Assembly (NCBI GenBank): GCA_021740425.1
Contig: JAIOZV010000004.1
Span: 1-39,840 of the forward strand
Source: Bacteroidales bacterium
GTDB lineage: Bacteria; Bacteroidota; Bacteroidia; Bacteroidales; 4484-276
Direction: 5' to 3'
Length of the DNA: 39,840 nucleotides
Shown: piece after piece, positions 7,884 through 16,312 of the stretch
Numbering within the stretch: position 1 is the first letter of the stretch
Layout: every line of letters starts with the position of its first letter
Made by a program: the position numbers and the translations under genes
Notes under the pieces: model-generated
Database searches by the model: none
What the model saw: only the letters and a program-made list of their open reading frames with translations
Told to the model about the DNA's origin: nothing

Positions 7884-10061
7884 ATGAAAATTTATCATCC
7901 ATTATTTTCAAAGCAAGGAATCACAATACTACTATTCATTTTGATCGGGCAGCTTGTTTTTTCTCAGGAGCCATTTCCGTTTCAAAACCCTGATTTGGAT
8001 AGGGAGCAAAGAATTGATGACATGATCGGAAGATTAAGCATCGATGAAAAAGCTTCGTTGCTTTTGTACAACAGCCCGGCCATTGAGCGATTGGATATTC
8101 CCGCCTACAACTGGTGGAACGAAAGTTTGCACGGCGTGGCAAGGGCGGGCAAGGCTACCGTATTTCCCCAAGCCATTGGCCTGGCGGCAACCTTTGACGA
8201 GGAACTGATTTTCAGAATTGCCACAGCCATTTCGGATGAAGCCCGGGCTAAGTACAATGCCGCAGTTTTGAAAGGTAGCAGGCAGCAATATCAGGGACTT
8301 ACTTTTTGGTCGCCCAACATAAATATTTTCAGAGACCCACGCTGGGGTCGCGGGCAGGAAACCTGGGGCGAAGATCCGGTTTTAACTTCAACCATGGGAG
8401 CCGCCTATGTGAAGGGTTTGCAGGGCAACGATCCAGGTTACCTTAAAGCAGCGGCTTGCGCCAAACATTTTGTGGTACACAGCGGCCCCGAAAAAACCCG
8501 TCACAGTTTCAATGCGCTCCCAAATGAAGTGGATTTTAACGAAACCTATTTGCCGGCTTTCAAAGCGCTGGTAAATGAAGGTGTAGAAACCGTAATGTGT
8601 GCCTACAATCAGTTATACGGCGAACCCTGTTGCGGAAATACCATGTTGCTCAGCGATTTGTTGCTCAAAAAATGGGGTTTTAAAGGGCACATTGTTTCTG
8701 ATTGCTGGGCACTAACAGATTTTTACAACTTCCAAACTACTGTTGACAATGCCACCGATGCTGCTGCGCTGGCCGTAAAAGCAGGCGTTAACCTGAATTG
8801 TGGCGTAGTTTATCAGCAAATCCCACAAGCCCTTGAGGAGGGAAAAATCAATGAAAAAGAAATTGATGATTTGCTAAAAACCCTTCTAAGGACACGCTTT
8901 AAACTTGGTTTGATGGATGCTGAGGACAACTCGCCCTGGGCAAAGATTTCTGAAGATGTCGTGAATTGCCCCAAACATCGGCAACTGGCTCGCGAGGCAG
9001 CAGCAAAATCTGTTGTCCTCCTGAAAAACAATAACAATACATTGCCGCTTAACCTGGATGACTTGTATAAAATTTATGTTACAGGTCCCACCGCCGCTGA
9101 CAATCTTGTGCTTATGGGAAATTACAACGGACTGTCAGGAAACATGGTCACAATCCTCGAAGGAATTGTAAATGCCGTAGATGCCGGAACAGTGGTGGAA
9201 TACAGTCAGGGAGCTTTATTGAACACCGACAGTATTTATCACGGGATATATCATGCTGAAAGCAGTGATGCAATTATAGCTTGTATAGGAAATTCCAGAA
9301 TGTTGGAAGGTGAAGAGGGCGATGCCATGTTATCGGATCATGGGGGTGACCGCCTGGATATCCGTTTGCCTGAAAATCAAATTGAATTTATTAGAAAACT
9401 CAGGCAAAACGCTCCTGACAAGCCACTCATTGCCGTAATAACAGGTGGCAGCGCCATTGCCATTCCTGAAATTGAAAAACTGGCCGATGCCATCCTTTTT
9501 GCCTGGTATCCCGGGGAACAGGGAGGGAATGCTCTGGCAGATATTTTATTTGGCTTAGCCAATCCTTCTGGAAGATTGCCGGTAACATTTTATGCCGGCC
9601 TTGATGATCTCCCTGCATTTGATGATTACAGCATGAAAAACAGAACCTATAAATATTTTCATGGAACCCCGCTGTATGCTTTCGGCCACGGTTTGAGTTA
9701 TACAACATTTGAGTATTCAGATATGCTGAATAACAAAACCTCCTTTGGCAGTGAGGATGAAATTGAAATCAAATGTACCATTAAAAATACCGGCATCAAG
9801 GATGGGGATGAAGTAGTACAATTGTATGTAACAAAACCCGCGTTTCACGAAAACGACCCCATTAAATCACTGGTGGGCTTTAGGCGTGTTTCGCTTAAAA
9901 TAGGAGAATCAAAGGAGGTTTCTTTTTTGATAAAAATAAAGGATCTGGCTGTCTGGAACATCAAAGCGAATGAATTTACGGTAATCCCCGGGGAATATAT
10001 CTTCCTAACGGGGTCATCTTCATCCAATATTAAATTAAAGACATTGATTAAACTTGAATAA
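7884..10061 (+). CDS. Glycoside hydrolase family 3 beta-glucosidase/beta-xylosidase
   Basis: A 725-residue protein has a signal peptide (about 1-28, ...GQLVFSQ), so it acts in the periplasm or at the cell surface. The GH3 N-terminal barrel shows NWWNESLHGVAR, SPNINIFRDPRWGRGQETWGEDP, the KH pair in CAKHFVVHS (K194, H195) and the nucleophile motif VSDCWAL (D273). The C-terminal alpha/beta-sandwich (about 360-590) carries the acid/base region, and a fibronectin-III-like domain closes the protein. The NWWNE-LHG signature and overall layout are closest to bacterial beta-xylosidase/beta-glucosidase enzymes, but the substrate cannot be set from sequence alone. The ATG at 7884 was chosen over a TTG at 7863 that lies inside the promoter box. 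It is not adjacent to SusCD genes, so it appears to stand alone. Confidence 0.9.
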   Translation: MKIYHPLFSKQGITILLFILIGQLVFSQEPFPFQNPDLDREQRIDDMIGRLSIDEKASLLLYNSPAIERLDIPAYNWWNESLHGVARAGKATVFPQAIGLAATFDEELIFRIATAISDEARAKYNAAVLKGSRQQYQGLTFWSPNINIFRDPRWGRGQETWGEDPVLTSTMGAAYVKGLQGNDPGYLKAAACAKHFVVHSGPEKTRHSFNALPNEVDFNETYLPAFKALVNEGVETVMCAYNQLYGEPCCGNTMLLSDLLLKKWGFKGHIVSDCWALTDFYNFQTTVDNATDAAALAVKAGVNLNCGVVYQQIPQALEEGKINEKEIDDLLKTLLRTRFKLGLMDAEDNSPWAKISEDVVNCPKHRQLAREAAAKSVVLLKNNNNTLPLNLDDLYKIYVTGPTAADNLVLMGNYNGLSGNMVTILEGIVNAVDAGTVVEYSQGALLNTDSIYHGIYHAESSDAIIACIGNSRMLEGEEGDAMLSDHGGDRLDIRLPENQIEFIRKLRQNAPDKPLIAVITGGSAIAIPEIEKLADAILFAWYPGEQGGNALADILFGLANPSGRLPVTFYAGLDDLPAFDDYSMKNRTYKYFHGTPLYAFGHGLSYTTFEYSDMLNNKTSFGSEDEIEIKCTIKNTGIKDGDEVVQLYVTKPAFHENDPIKSLVGFRRVSLKIGESKEVSFLIKIKDLAVWNIKANEFTVIPGEYIFLTGSSSSNIKLKTLIKLE

Positions 10062-10130
10062 AGAAGTTAAAACGATCATTTTTATGCAATGGATTTTTAT
10101 TGAATTTAAGTTTGAAAACGACATTATTCT

Positions 10131-10150
10131 AATCAGTAATAATCAGTGAT
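10131..10150 (+). repeat. Tandem imperfect decamer upstream of the AI-2E-family gene
   Basis: AATCAGTAAT is followed directly by AATCAGTGAT, and a third AATCAG occurs at 10205-10210, all in the 179-bp gap before the permease gene. This might be a repeated operator, but the evidence is only the repetition. Confidence 0.3.
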
Positions 10151-10240
10151 CCTGAATTTTTTAAACCATTTGTCGGGACATAATCATCAAGAACAATTTG
10201 CAATAATCAGCTCAGAACTAAAATTTTTAAACACAATACA

Positions 10241-11299
10241 ATGACACAGCCCAATCCAAACACTCCAAAAATGCCGGCAACCATCATTGTTGCTGCAATT
10301 ATTATTATTCTTGCCGGAATGATGCAGGCCGCATCGTTGGTTACACAAATATTATTAGCTCTTTTTATCAGCATCATTTGTGCTCAGCCTGTGCTCTGGC
10401 TGCAAAAGAAAAAAGTCCCTCAGAGCCTTGCGGTGGCAATAGTTTTTGTAGGAATCATTGGATTGTTTGCAGGCTTTGGGGAATTGATCGGCAGATCGCT
10501 GTCCTCATTTTCACAAAACCTACCCGAATACCAGCAAAATCTTAATCAAATAAGTGCAACCTTTATTGATGCACTTAAAAGTTTTGGGATTGATTTTACT
10601 AAAGATAGCCTGGCCGGGATGTTGGATGCCTCGAAAGTGATGAATATTACTGCGGGTTTCCTGGGGCAACTGGGCGGCATCATGGGCAATATGTTCACCA
10701 TTTTTTTTCTGGTTCTATTCCTTTTACTTGAACTGGATAGCATTTCCATAAAAACCCGTGCAATCGTAAAAGGTTCTGCTGATTCGGTGGCCTACCTCGA
10801 TAAAATCGGGAAAAGCATCCGCCATTATCTTTCCATCAAAACTGTAACCAGCCTCATGACCGGCGTTTTAATCTGGATCGGGCTGGCTATTATTGGTGTG
10901 GATTATGCCATAATCTGGGGTCTGATAGCCTTTTTACTCAACTATATACCAAACATTGGCTCCATCATCGCTGCCATCCCTGCAGTACTTTTTTCGATTG
11001 TTCAACAGGGCTGGGGTGGAGTTTTCTGGACCTCTGTGGTTTTTGTGGCAGTGAATATGTTTATAGGCAATGTTGTAGAACCAAAAATGATGGGCCGGGG
11101 CATGGGGCTTTCAACCTTTGTGGTTTTCCTCTCCCTTATTTTCTGGGGTTTCATCATGGGAACCGTGGGTATGTTTCTTTCTGTTCCACTTACCATGACC
11201 ATCAAGATTATTTTAGAACAAAACAAAAACACCCGCTGGTTCGCCATTATTTTAGGTACAGAAAAAGATGCCCAATCTGTGTTGGAGGAGGATTCATGA
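10241..11299 (+). CDS. AI-2E family transporter (UPF0118/PerM type)
   Basis: A 352-residue polytopic membrane protein of the usual family length. Paired hydrophobic segments lie at about 13-60 and 65-90. A soluble stretch (about 92-150) follows, then a cluster of transmembrane helices between about 150 and 330. The conserved region NYIPNIGSIIAAIPAVLFSIVQ and the later VEPKMMGRGMGLSTFVVFLSLIFWGFIMG-like block are hallmarks of the family. Members include the AI-2 exporter TqsA, Na+/H+ antiporters and permeases of unknown substrate, so function is not predictable. It has its own upstream gap of 179 bp and is followed by 157 bp before the dipeptidase gene, so it is probably its own unit. Confidence 0.88.
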   Translation: MTQPNPNTPKMPATIIVAAIIIILAGMMQAASLVTQILLALFISIICAQPVLWLQKKKVPQSLAVAIVFVGIIGLFAGFGELIGRSLSSFSQNLPEYQQNLNQISATFIDALKSFGIDFTKDSLAGMLDASKVMNITAGFLGQLGGIMGNMFTIFFLVLFLLLELDSISIKTRAIVKGSADSVAYLDKIGKSIRHYLSIKTVTSLMTGVLIWIGLAIIGVDYAIIWGLIAFLLNYIPNIGSIIAAIPAVLFSIVQQGWGGVFWTSVVFVAVNMFIGNVVEPKMMGRGMGLSTFVVFLSLIFWGFIMGTVGMFLSVPLTMTIKIILEQNKNTRWFAIILGTEKDAQSVLEEDS

Positions 11300-11456
11300 T
11301 TGTCAAATTGAAACACACATTATTTTAAAAAGTCGGAGATAATATTAGGACTCAAATTGGCAAAGAGCAAAATTTTACTTTACCCATAAGGGATTTGTCT
11401 CACTTGGGTGTATATCGTTTCAAGGGTTTTAAATTAAAACGGAATTTGAAATAACT

Positions 11457-12620
11457 ATGATCCTTATTAAAAACGTACAAATCTTTTCGCCTGACCCTCT
11501 GGGAAAAAATGATATTCTGATTGCAGGCCATAAAATCCAGTTTATTGCTGAGTCGATTTCTGAAAAGGCTCCATACATTACCAAAGTGATCGATGCCAAT
11601 GGAGGAATGATGATTCCCGGCTTTATCGACAGTCATTGTCATGTGGCCGGCGCAGGGGGTGAGGGTGGACCGGCTACCCGTACCCCCGAAATGCACATCA
11701 AGCAGTTTTTTGAGGCCGGAGTTACAACTGCCGTAGGGTGCCTCGGAACGGATGGCATAACACGTGATCCCAGGGCGGTGTTGATGAAAGTGAAGGCATT
11801 AAACAAGGAGGGCATCACAGCATACATGTACACCGGAGCATACCAGATTCCAACACCAACCATACTCCATGGCATTGCCGAGGATATCGCAATGATTGAA
11901 GAGGTAATCGGTGCCGGAGAAATTGCCCTGTCCGATCACCGCAGCTCAACTCCTACCATTTCGGAAATTGCAAAAATTGCTGCTGCCGCAAGGGTGGGTG
12001 GCATGTTGGGTGGAAAAGCCGGCATTGTAAACATCCACATGGGCGATGCCCAAAACCCCTTTCAACCCCTATATGATGTGGTGAAAAGTACGGAGTTGGG
12101 GTTTAACCAGTTTATGCCAACCCATGTGAACCGCAACGACTATATTTTTGAAGACGCCAAAAGTTATGGTAAAAATGGTCTTGTGGATATTACCTCAAGC
12201 TCATATCCCTATTTTCCGGAATATGAGATAAAGCCTTCCCATGCTGTTGCAGAACTGATTGCCGCCGGAGTACCTTTAAAAAACATAAGCATGAGCTCGG
12301 ACGCCGGGGGTTCGCTGCCCGGTTTTGATGAAAATGGGAATCTGGTAAAACTCGAAACAGGAAAGCCCATTAGCCTGCTTTATGAGTTCAGGGATATGAT
12401 CAGAGAGGAAAAAATGAGTGTTTCCGATGCTGTCAGGATTGTCAGCACCAACGTGGCTGACGTATTAAAGCTGGGTAATAAAGGCCATATTCAACCCGGC
12501 TTTGATGCTGACCTGCTCATATTGGATGAAAACCTTGAAATTTTCACTATGATTGCGAAAGGAGAAATCATCACCGAAAATCATCAAATTAACCTACTTC
12601 CCGAAATAAAACAAAGATGA
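11457..12620 (+). CDS. iadA: Isoaspartyl (beta-aspartyl) dipeptidase, M38
   Basis: A 387-residue cytoplasmic amidohydrolase without a signal peptide. It hydrolyses beta-aspartyl dipeptides, including the beta-Asp-Arg released from cyanophycin by cyanophycinase. Compared from memory with the E. coli enzyme, nearly all active-site residues are present: metal ligands H60 and H62 (DSHCHV), H194 (NIHMGD), H223 (PTHVNRN), D282 (SSDAGGS), and substrate residues E69, Y129, R162, R226 and S286. The exception is the bridging carboxylated Lys (E. coli K162). The aligned residue here is Glu155 in GAGEIALSDHRSS. The stop overlaps the start of the next gene by 4 bases (ATGA), so the two are translationally coupled. 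This makes a joint role in beta-aspartyl peptide catabolism likely. Confidence 0.9.
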   Translation: MILIKNVQIFSPDPLGKNDILIAGHKIQFIAESISEKAPYITKVIDANGGMMIPGFIDSHCHVAGAGGEGGPATRTPEMHIKQFFEAGVTTAVGCLGTDGITRDPRAVLMKVKALNKEGITAYMYTGAYQIPTPTILHGIAEDIAMIEEVIGAGEIALSDHRSSTPTISEIAKIAAAARVGGMLGGKAGIVNIHMGDAQNPFQPLYDVVKSTELGFNQFMPTHVNRNDYIFEDAKSYGKNGLVDITSSSYPYFPEYEIKPSHAVAELIAAGVPLKNISMSSDAGGSLPGFDENGNLVKLETGKPISLLYEFRDMIREEKMSVSDAVRIVSTNVADVLKLGNKGHIQPGFDADLLILDENLEIFTMIAKGEIITENHQINLLPEIKQR

Positions 12621-14599
12621 AAAAAACACTTTTATACATACTGATTTTATTCCCCGTTTTATTGTTTTCGCAAGGTAGTCTGCTGATTATCGGCGGAGGC
12701 AGTGAATCTGACGAACAGGACGGCTGGAGTACCGAGCCTTACAGTTGGGCTGTGCAACAATCGGCCAATAAAAAAGTTGCCATCATTTCCTATTCCAACG
12801 AAAGCAATTGGATGCGCAATTATTTTGTGGATCATTGTGGCGCATTATCAGCAAAGGATTTTAAAATAAACTCATCCACCCTTGCCAATAGTCAGAGCAC
12901 CTACGATAGTCTGATGAACTATGATGTCGTTTTTTTAAAGGGTGGTGATCAATGGAATTATTATGCAACTTATAAAAACACCCTTACACAACAAGCCATT
13001 GAGGATAAATGGGCTGAAGGTGGCGTAATTTGCGGAACATCAGCCGGCCTTGCGGTGCTGTCGGAGGTAATTTTTACTGCCGAACGGGGAAGCGTTTATC
13101 CTGATGAATGTATCGAAGATCCCAACAATCAATATGTTGCCCTGGAGAATGATTTTTTCCATTTCTTCCCGGAATATGTTTTTGATTCACACTTTACCGA
13201 CCGGGGACGTAGTGGCCGAATGTTGGGTTTTTTGGCTAACTGGAAATTGAATCATAATGAATTGATTCGGGGTATTGGCATTGATGAAACTACTGCCATG
13301 ACAATTTCAAAGGATAGGATCGGCACCGTTTACGGAACCGGAGCCGCCAATTTTTACAAACCCATTTCTTCTGACCCATTTCACCTTGATGGTGATATGC
13401 TTATCGTTGATTCACTGGAGATATGTCAGCTTTTGCATGCTTGCACCATCAATTTTAACACAGGTGAAATAAGCGGGCTCGCTGAGGTTTTTGAACCCTT
13501 GGTTGAAGAGGAAAACGGTAATTATATTATCCTGGCAAGTGGCGGTGATGCACTGTCAGACAACCAGGATATGCTGGAAAATTTTGTAAACCTTTGCGGA
13601 AATCCTTCAGATCCTGTGTTGATCATTACCGGATCGGATGATGCGGTGGCCGGGACCTTCAAAACAAAGTTAATCTCTTTAGGTGCGCAGAATATTCAGA
13701 TATTCAGCGGTGTGGCTTCGATGAGTGAAGACCCTGATTTTGAAATGGCCATTAATGGTGCTGCAAAGTTCCTTTTTTTAAACAATGAATTTTACATTTT
13801 GGAGCACTTTCTGGAACAGGGCAACAATGGAGCTTTGCTTGCTGACAGAATAACTCATGATGGAAAAGTGATAGCCTTTGTTGGAGACAACAGCCGCTTT
13901 GCAGGAAAAACCGTTATCGAGAATTACTTGCTGTACAATGCTGCCGGAACCGGTTCCCTGGTTTTTAAAAATGGATTGGCTTTGCTTAAAACCACCATCA
14001 TTATTCCTAATAGTTTTAAAAATTCGGATATGTACATGAACCCGGCTGCCGGCATACCTTATGCTATGCTGCAGAATAAGGCAAGATTTGGAATCTGGCT
14101 TACCCGAAAAAACTTTATAAAATATGCGCCGGCAGAACAAAACACCTTTGTTACTTCTTTTGGCAATGCCCCTGCCATGATCATCGAATTGAAAAACACA
14201 AAAGGTGATTTTGCCACCAAAACTTACTCAGCACAGTACAACACCCCAAAAATGATTGCCGGATTTGAAAGTATGAAAATCCGCGTGATCAACAGCCCCA
14301 TAAAAATACAAACAGGCAGCAAGATCAGCGCCTATTCCATCCGGGAAAAACTGCAGGGAAAGGCAATGCCTGTAAAGGTTTTCCCCAATCCTGCTTTTGA
14401 AAATATTTGTGTGGACAGTCCGGAACAAAAGGTTTCTGTTTCACTCTATTCATCATCAGGCCATTTGGTTTTTAATGAACCCGCCTATAAATACAGTCAT
14501 CAAATCAATCTTTTACATTTGCCGGGCGGGATATATTTAATCGAGGTCCGAAACAATTTCAAACTCACTTTTCGGGAAAAAGTAATTGTGAAGCACTAA
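12617..14599 (+). CDS. T9SS-exported cyanophycinase-family (S51) protein with a duplicated domain
   Basis: A 660-residue protein has a signal peptide (1-18, ...LLFSQ), an S51 domain (about 20-290), a second related domain (about 300-520) and a T9SS sorting domain (about 575-660; VFPNPAFEN, GGIYLIEV). The first domain has the nucleophile motif CGTSAGLA (S142), KGGDQW (Q112), DSHFTDRGRSGR (H192, R196, R198, R201) and GIGIDETTA, as in cyanophycinases. The usual DQHF reads DSHF here. The second domain keeps the fold-like pattern (ILASGGDA, LIITGSDDA), but its nucleophile elbow reads AFVGDNSRFAG, so it is probably inactive. The start overlaps the iadA stop. Family activity would be endo-cleavage of cyanophycin to beta-Asp-Arg outside the cell. 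Another beta-aspartyl peptide substrate is possible. Confidence 0.85.
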   Translation: MKKTLLYILILFPVLLFSQGSLLIIGGGSESDEQDGWSTEPYSWAVQQSANKKVAIISYSNESNWMRNYFVDHCGALSAKDFKINSSTLANSQSTYDSLMNYDVVFLKGGDQWNYYATYKNTLTQQAIEDKWAEGGVICGTSAGLAVLSEVIFTAERGSVYPDECIEDPNNQYVALENDFFHFFPEYVFDSHFTDRGRSGRMLGFLANWKLNHNELIRGIGIDETTAMTISKDRIGTVYGTGAANFYKPISSDPFHLDGDMLIVDSLEICQLLHACTINFNTGEISGLAEVFEPLVEEENGNYIILASGGDALSDNQDMLENFVNLCGNPSDPVLIITGSDDAVAGTFKTKLISLGAQNIQIFSGVASMSEDPDFEMAINGAAKFLFLNNEFYILEHFLEQGNNGALLADRITHDGKVIAFVGDNSRFAGKTVIENYLLYNAAGTGSLVFKNGLALLKTTIIIPNSFKNSDMYMNPAAGIPYAMLQNKARFGIWLTRKNFIKYAPAEQNTFVTSFGNAPAMIIELKNTKGDFATKTYSAQYNTPKMIAGFESMKIRVINSPIKIQTGSKISAYSIREKLQGKAMPVKVFPNPAFENICVDSPEQKVSVSLYSSSGHLVFNEPAYKYSHQINLLHLPGGIYLIEVRNNFKLTFREKVIVKH

Positions 14600-14610
14600 G
14601 GTTTTCAGGC

Positions 14611-14639
14611 TTTATAAAATTTAAAAAACAATACTTTTG
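14611..14639 (+). promoter_or_regulatory. Candidate promoter of the sigma factor-SusCD operon
   Basis: TACTTTTG (14632-14639) fits TAnnTTTG. A TTT at 14611-14613 lies 18 bases upstream, a weak -33 match. It lies in the 64-bp gap between the cyanophycinase stop and the sigma factor start. No terminator is seen in that gap, so read-through from the dipeptidase operon is possible as well. Confidence 0.45.
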
Positions 14640-14663
14640 CTTTGAACATAGTAAAAGCAGTAT

Positions 14664-15266
14664 TTGGAGGCTAACAAAAACGCACCGGTTTCACCCCTGA
14701 CCATCCAGGCCTTTAAGGATGGGAGCGAAAAAGCTTTCGGACAGATTTTTCACGATTATTCTGACAGGATTTTTCAATTTGCGCAACATTTTCTCAACAA
14801 CCGTGGGGATGCGGATGAAATATGCCAGGAGGTTTTTGTTAAACTGTGGGAATCGCGAAAGGCTGTTGATCCTGCTGCGAACTTCAATGCCTACCTTTTT
14901 ACCATTACCAGAAATTTAATTTTTAACCGACATAAAAAAAAGGTGCATGAGTGGGCCTATCTGGAGCATCTTAAAAACTTTCTTAAAGAAAACACTTACA
15001 ATACCGAGCAAACAGTAATGCTTGATGAACTTTCGGAAATTGTTGACAAGGCCATCAGGGCAATGCCCGAAAAGAGAAGAATTGTTTTTGAACTGAGCAG
15101 AATGCAGGGTTTATCGCATAAAGAAATCAGCGAAAAATTGAATATCTCCACCAAAACCATCGAAGTGCACATCAGCCTTGCACTCAAAGATTTGCGCATT
15201 GTCCTGAAGGACTATTATATTATTTTAATACTGCTGGCACACATTCACGGCTTTCCTTTCGAATAA
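14664..15266 (+). CDS. ECF RNA polymerase sigma factor, FecI type
   Basis: A 200-residue protein has sigma region 2 (about 25-95; AFGQIFHDYSDRIFQFAQ, DADEICQEVFVKLWE) and region 4 (about 125-180; MPEKRRIVFELSRMQG, then an HTH with ISEKLNISTKTIEVHI). It is the usual Bacteroidota ECF factor that pairs with FecR to control a SusCD operon. The only start in frame after the upstream stop at 14652 is the TTG at 14664, which overlaps a GGAGG (14666-14670). ATG starts are absent until deep in region 4. An anti-sigma gene follows after 69 bp. Its likely targets are its own promoter and the downstream susCD genes. Confidence 0.9.
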   Translation: MEANKNAPVSPLTIQAFKDGSEKAFGQIFHDYSDRIFQFAQHFLNNRGDADEICQEVFVKLWESRKAVDPAANFNAYLFTITRNLIFNRHKKKVHEWAYLEHLKNFLKENTYNTEQTVMLDELSEIVDKAIRAMPEKRRIVFELSRMQGLSHKEISEKLNISTKTIEVHISLALKDLRIVLKDYYIILILLAHIHGFPFE

Positions 15267-15270
15267 AAAA

Positions 15271-15292
15271 ATCCCTGGCACCATTAAGGGAT
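15271..15292 (+). other. Short hairpin between sigma and anti-sigma genes
   Basis: ATCCCT and AGGGAT form a 6-bp stem with a 10-base loop, just after the sigma factor stop. No T-run follows, so it is not a normal terminator. It might affect the relative levels of the two regulators. Confidence 0.25.
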
Positions 15293-15335
15293 AATTTCAT
15301 CACAATTGTATAACCACTAACAACACGAAACTGCA

Positions 15336-16295
15336 ATGCAAAAAGAGCAGAGAAAAAGTTTGTTTGCCCGATTTTTAAGTGGGCGGGCAACAAAAAAAGA
15401 AAAAGATCAGGTGTATTCGATGCCCGAATCGGAGCAGATGATCAAGGCGCTTTGGAATAAGCAGCTTACCGGCACAATGGACGATGAGACCAGAGCAAAA
15501 ATGCTAAACAACATTTATTTAAAAACAACCCGCCAACCGCGAATACACCGTTTAATACCTCTGATTCGCGTTGCAGCGGTTTTGCTTATCGGATTGATCA
15601 TCGGGGGTGTAATATTTTCAGATGATCTTTTCAATAAACATTCCGACACACTGGTCAGTGTGCAAAGTCCGACCGGCCAGCGAACAACATTAACATTACC
15701 CGACGGATCAACAGTTGTTCTGGCCGGTTCAAGCCAGATTTACTACCCCGAAGCATTTAATGAGAAAAGCAGGGAGGTTAAGCTTATTGGCCTTGCATAT
15801 TTTGATGTAACCCACTTAAATGCCGTTCCATTTTATGTAACAACCTCCGATATTCGTGTTTCCGTTTTGGGAACGCAATTTTCTGTTTCATCCTACCCAG
15901 GCGATCCCGTAATTCAAACCATTCTTTTGACAGGTAAAGTGCAGATAACGTGCTCTGATAAAAACAAATCCGTTGACTTATTGCCAGGCGAGCAACATAT
16001 CTACAACAGCATCAGTAAATCAGGAAGTGTAACCAGGGTGGATGCCGCCAGACTTATGGAGTGGATTGACGGAAAAATGCTTATTGATCAGGAAGACATT
16101 TATACGGTTTGTAAGAAACTTGAACGCTGGTACGGAGTAGATATTGAAATTTCGAACCATCGGAATATTACGGATCTGTACACTTTTACAATCGATAATA
16201 ATACGCTGAGTGAGGTATTGCTTTTAATGCAAAAGGTGAGTCCGCTCCAATACACTTTTGACAAAAATCACCTCACATTAACTTTCTCCGAATAA
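15336..16295 (+). CDS. FecR-family anti-sigma factor
   Basis: A 319-residue inner-membrane protein. Residues 1-70 are the cytoplasmic anti-sigma part, and a single transmembrane helix lies at about 75-95 (VAAVLLIGLIIGGVIF). The periplasmic FecR domain (about 103-205) contains TLTLPDGSTVVLAGSSQI and VLGTQFSV, and the C-terminal DUF4974/STN-like domain (about 250-319) shows KMLIDQEDIYTVCKKLERWY. It holds the sigma factor until the SusC N-terminal signalling domain touches its periplasmic end. It sits between the sigma factor and susC, 17 bp from the latter, which is the canonical order. Confidence 0.92.
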   Translation: MQKEQRKSLFARFLSGRATKKEKDQVYSMPESEQMIKALWNKQLTGTMDDETRAKMLNNIYLKTTRQPRIHRLIPLIRVAAVLLIGLIIGGVIFSDDLFNKHSDTLVSVQSPTGQRTTLTLPDGSTVVLAGSSQIYYPEAFNEKSREVKLIGLAYFDVTHLNAVPFYVTTSDIRVSVLGTQFSVSSYPGDPVIQTILLTGKVQITCSDKNKSVDLLPGEQHIYNSISKSGSVTRVDAARLMEWIDGKMLIDQEDIYTVCKKLERWYGVDIEISNHRNITDLYTFTIDNNTLSEVLLLMQKVSPLQYTFDKNHLTLTFSE

Positions 16296-16312
16296 TTCAT
16301 AAATGAAATGAT

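Noticed and set aside
7884-10061. The GH3 enzyme as part of a polysaccharide utilisation locus with the SusCD genes
   Set aside because: It lies 6 kb away, separated by permease and dipeptidase genes with their own gaps, and no other glycan enzyme is present in the SusCD operon.
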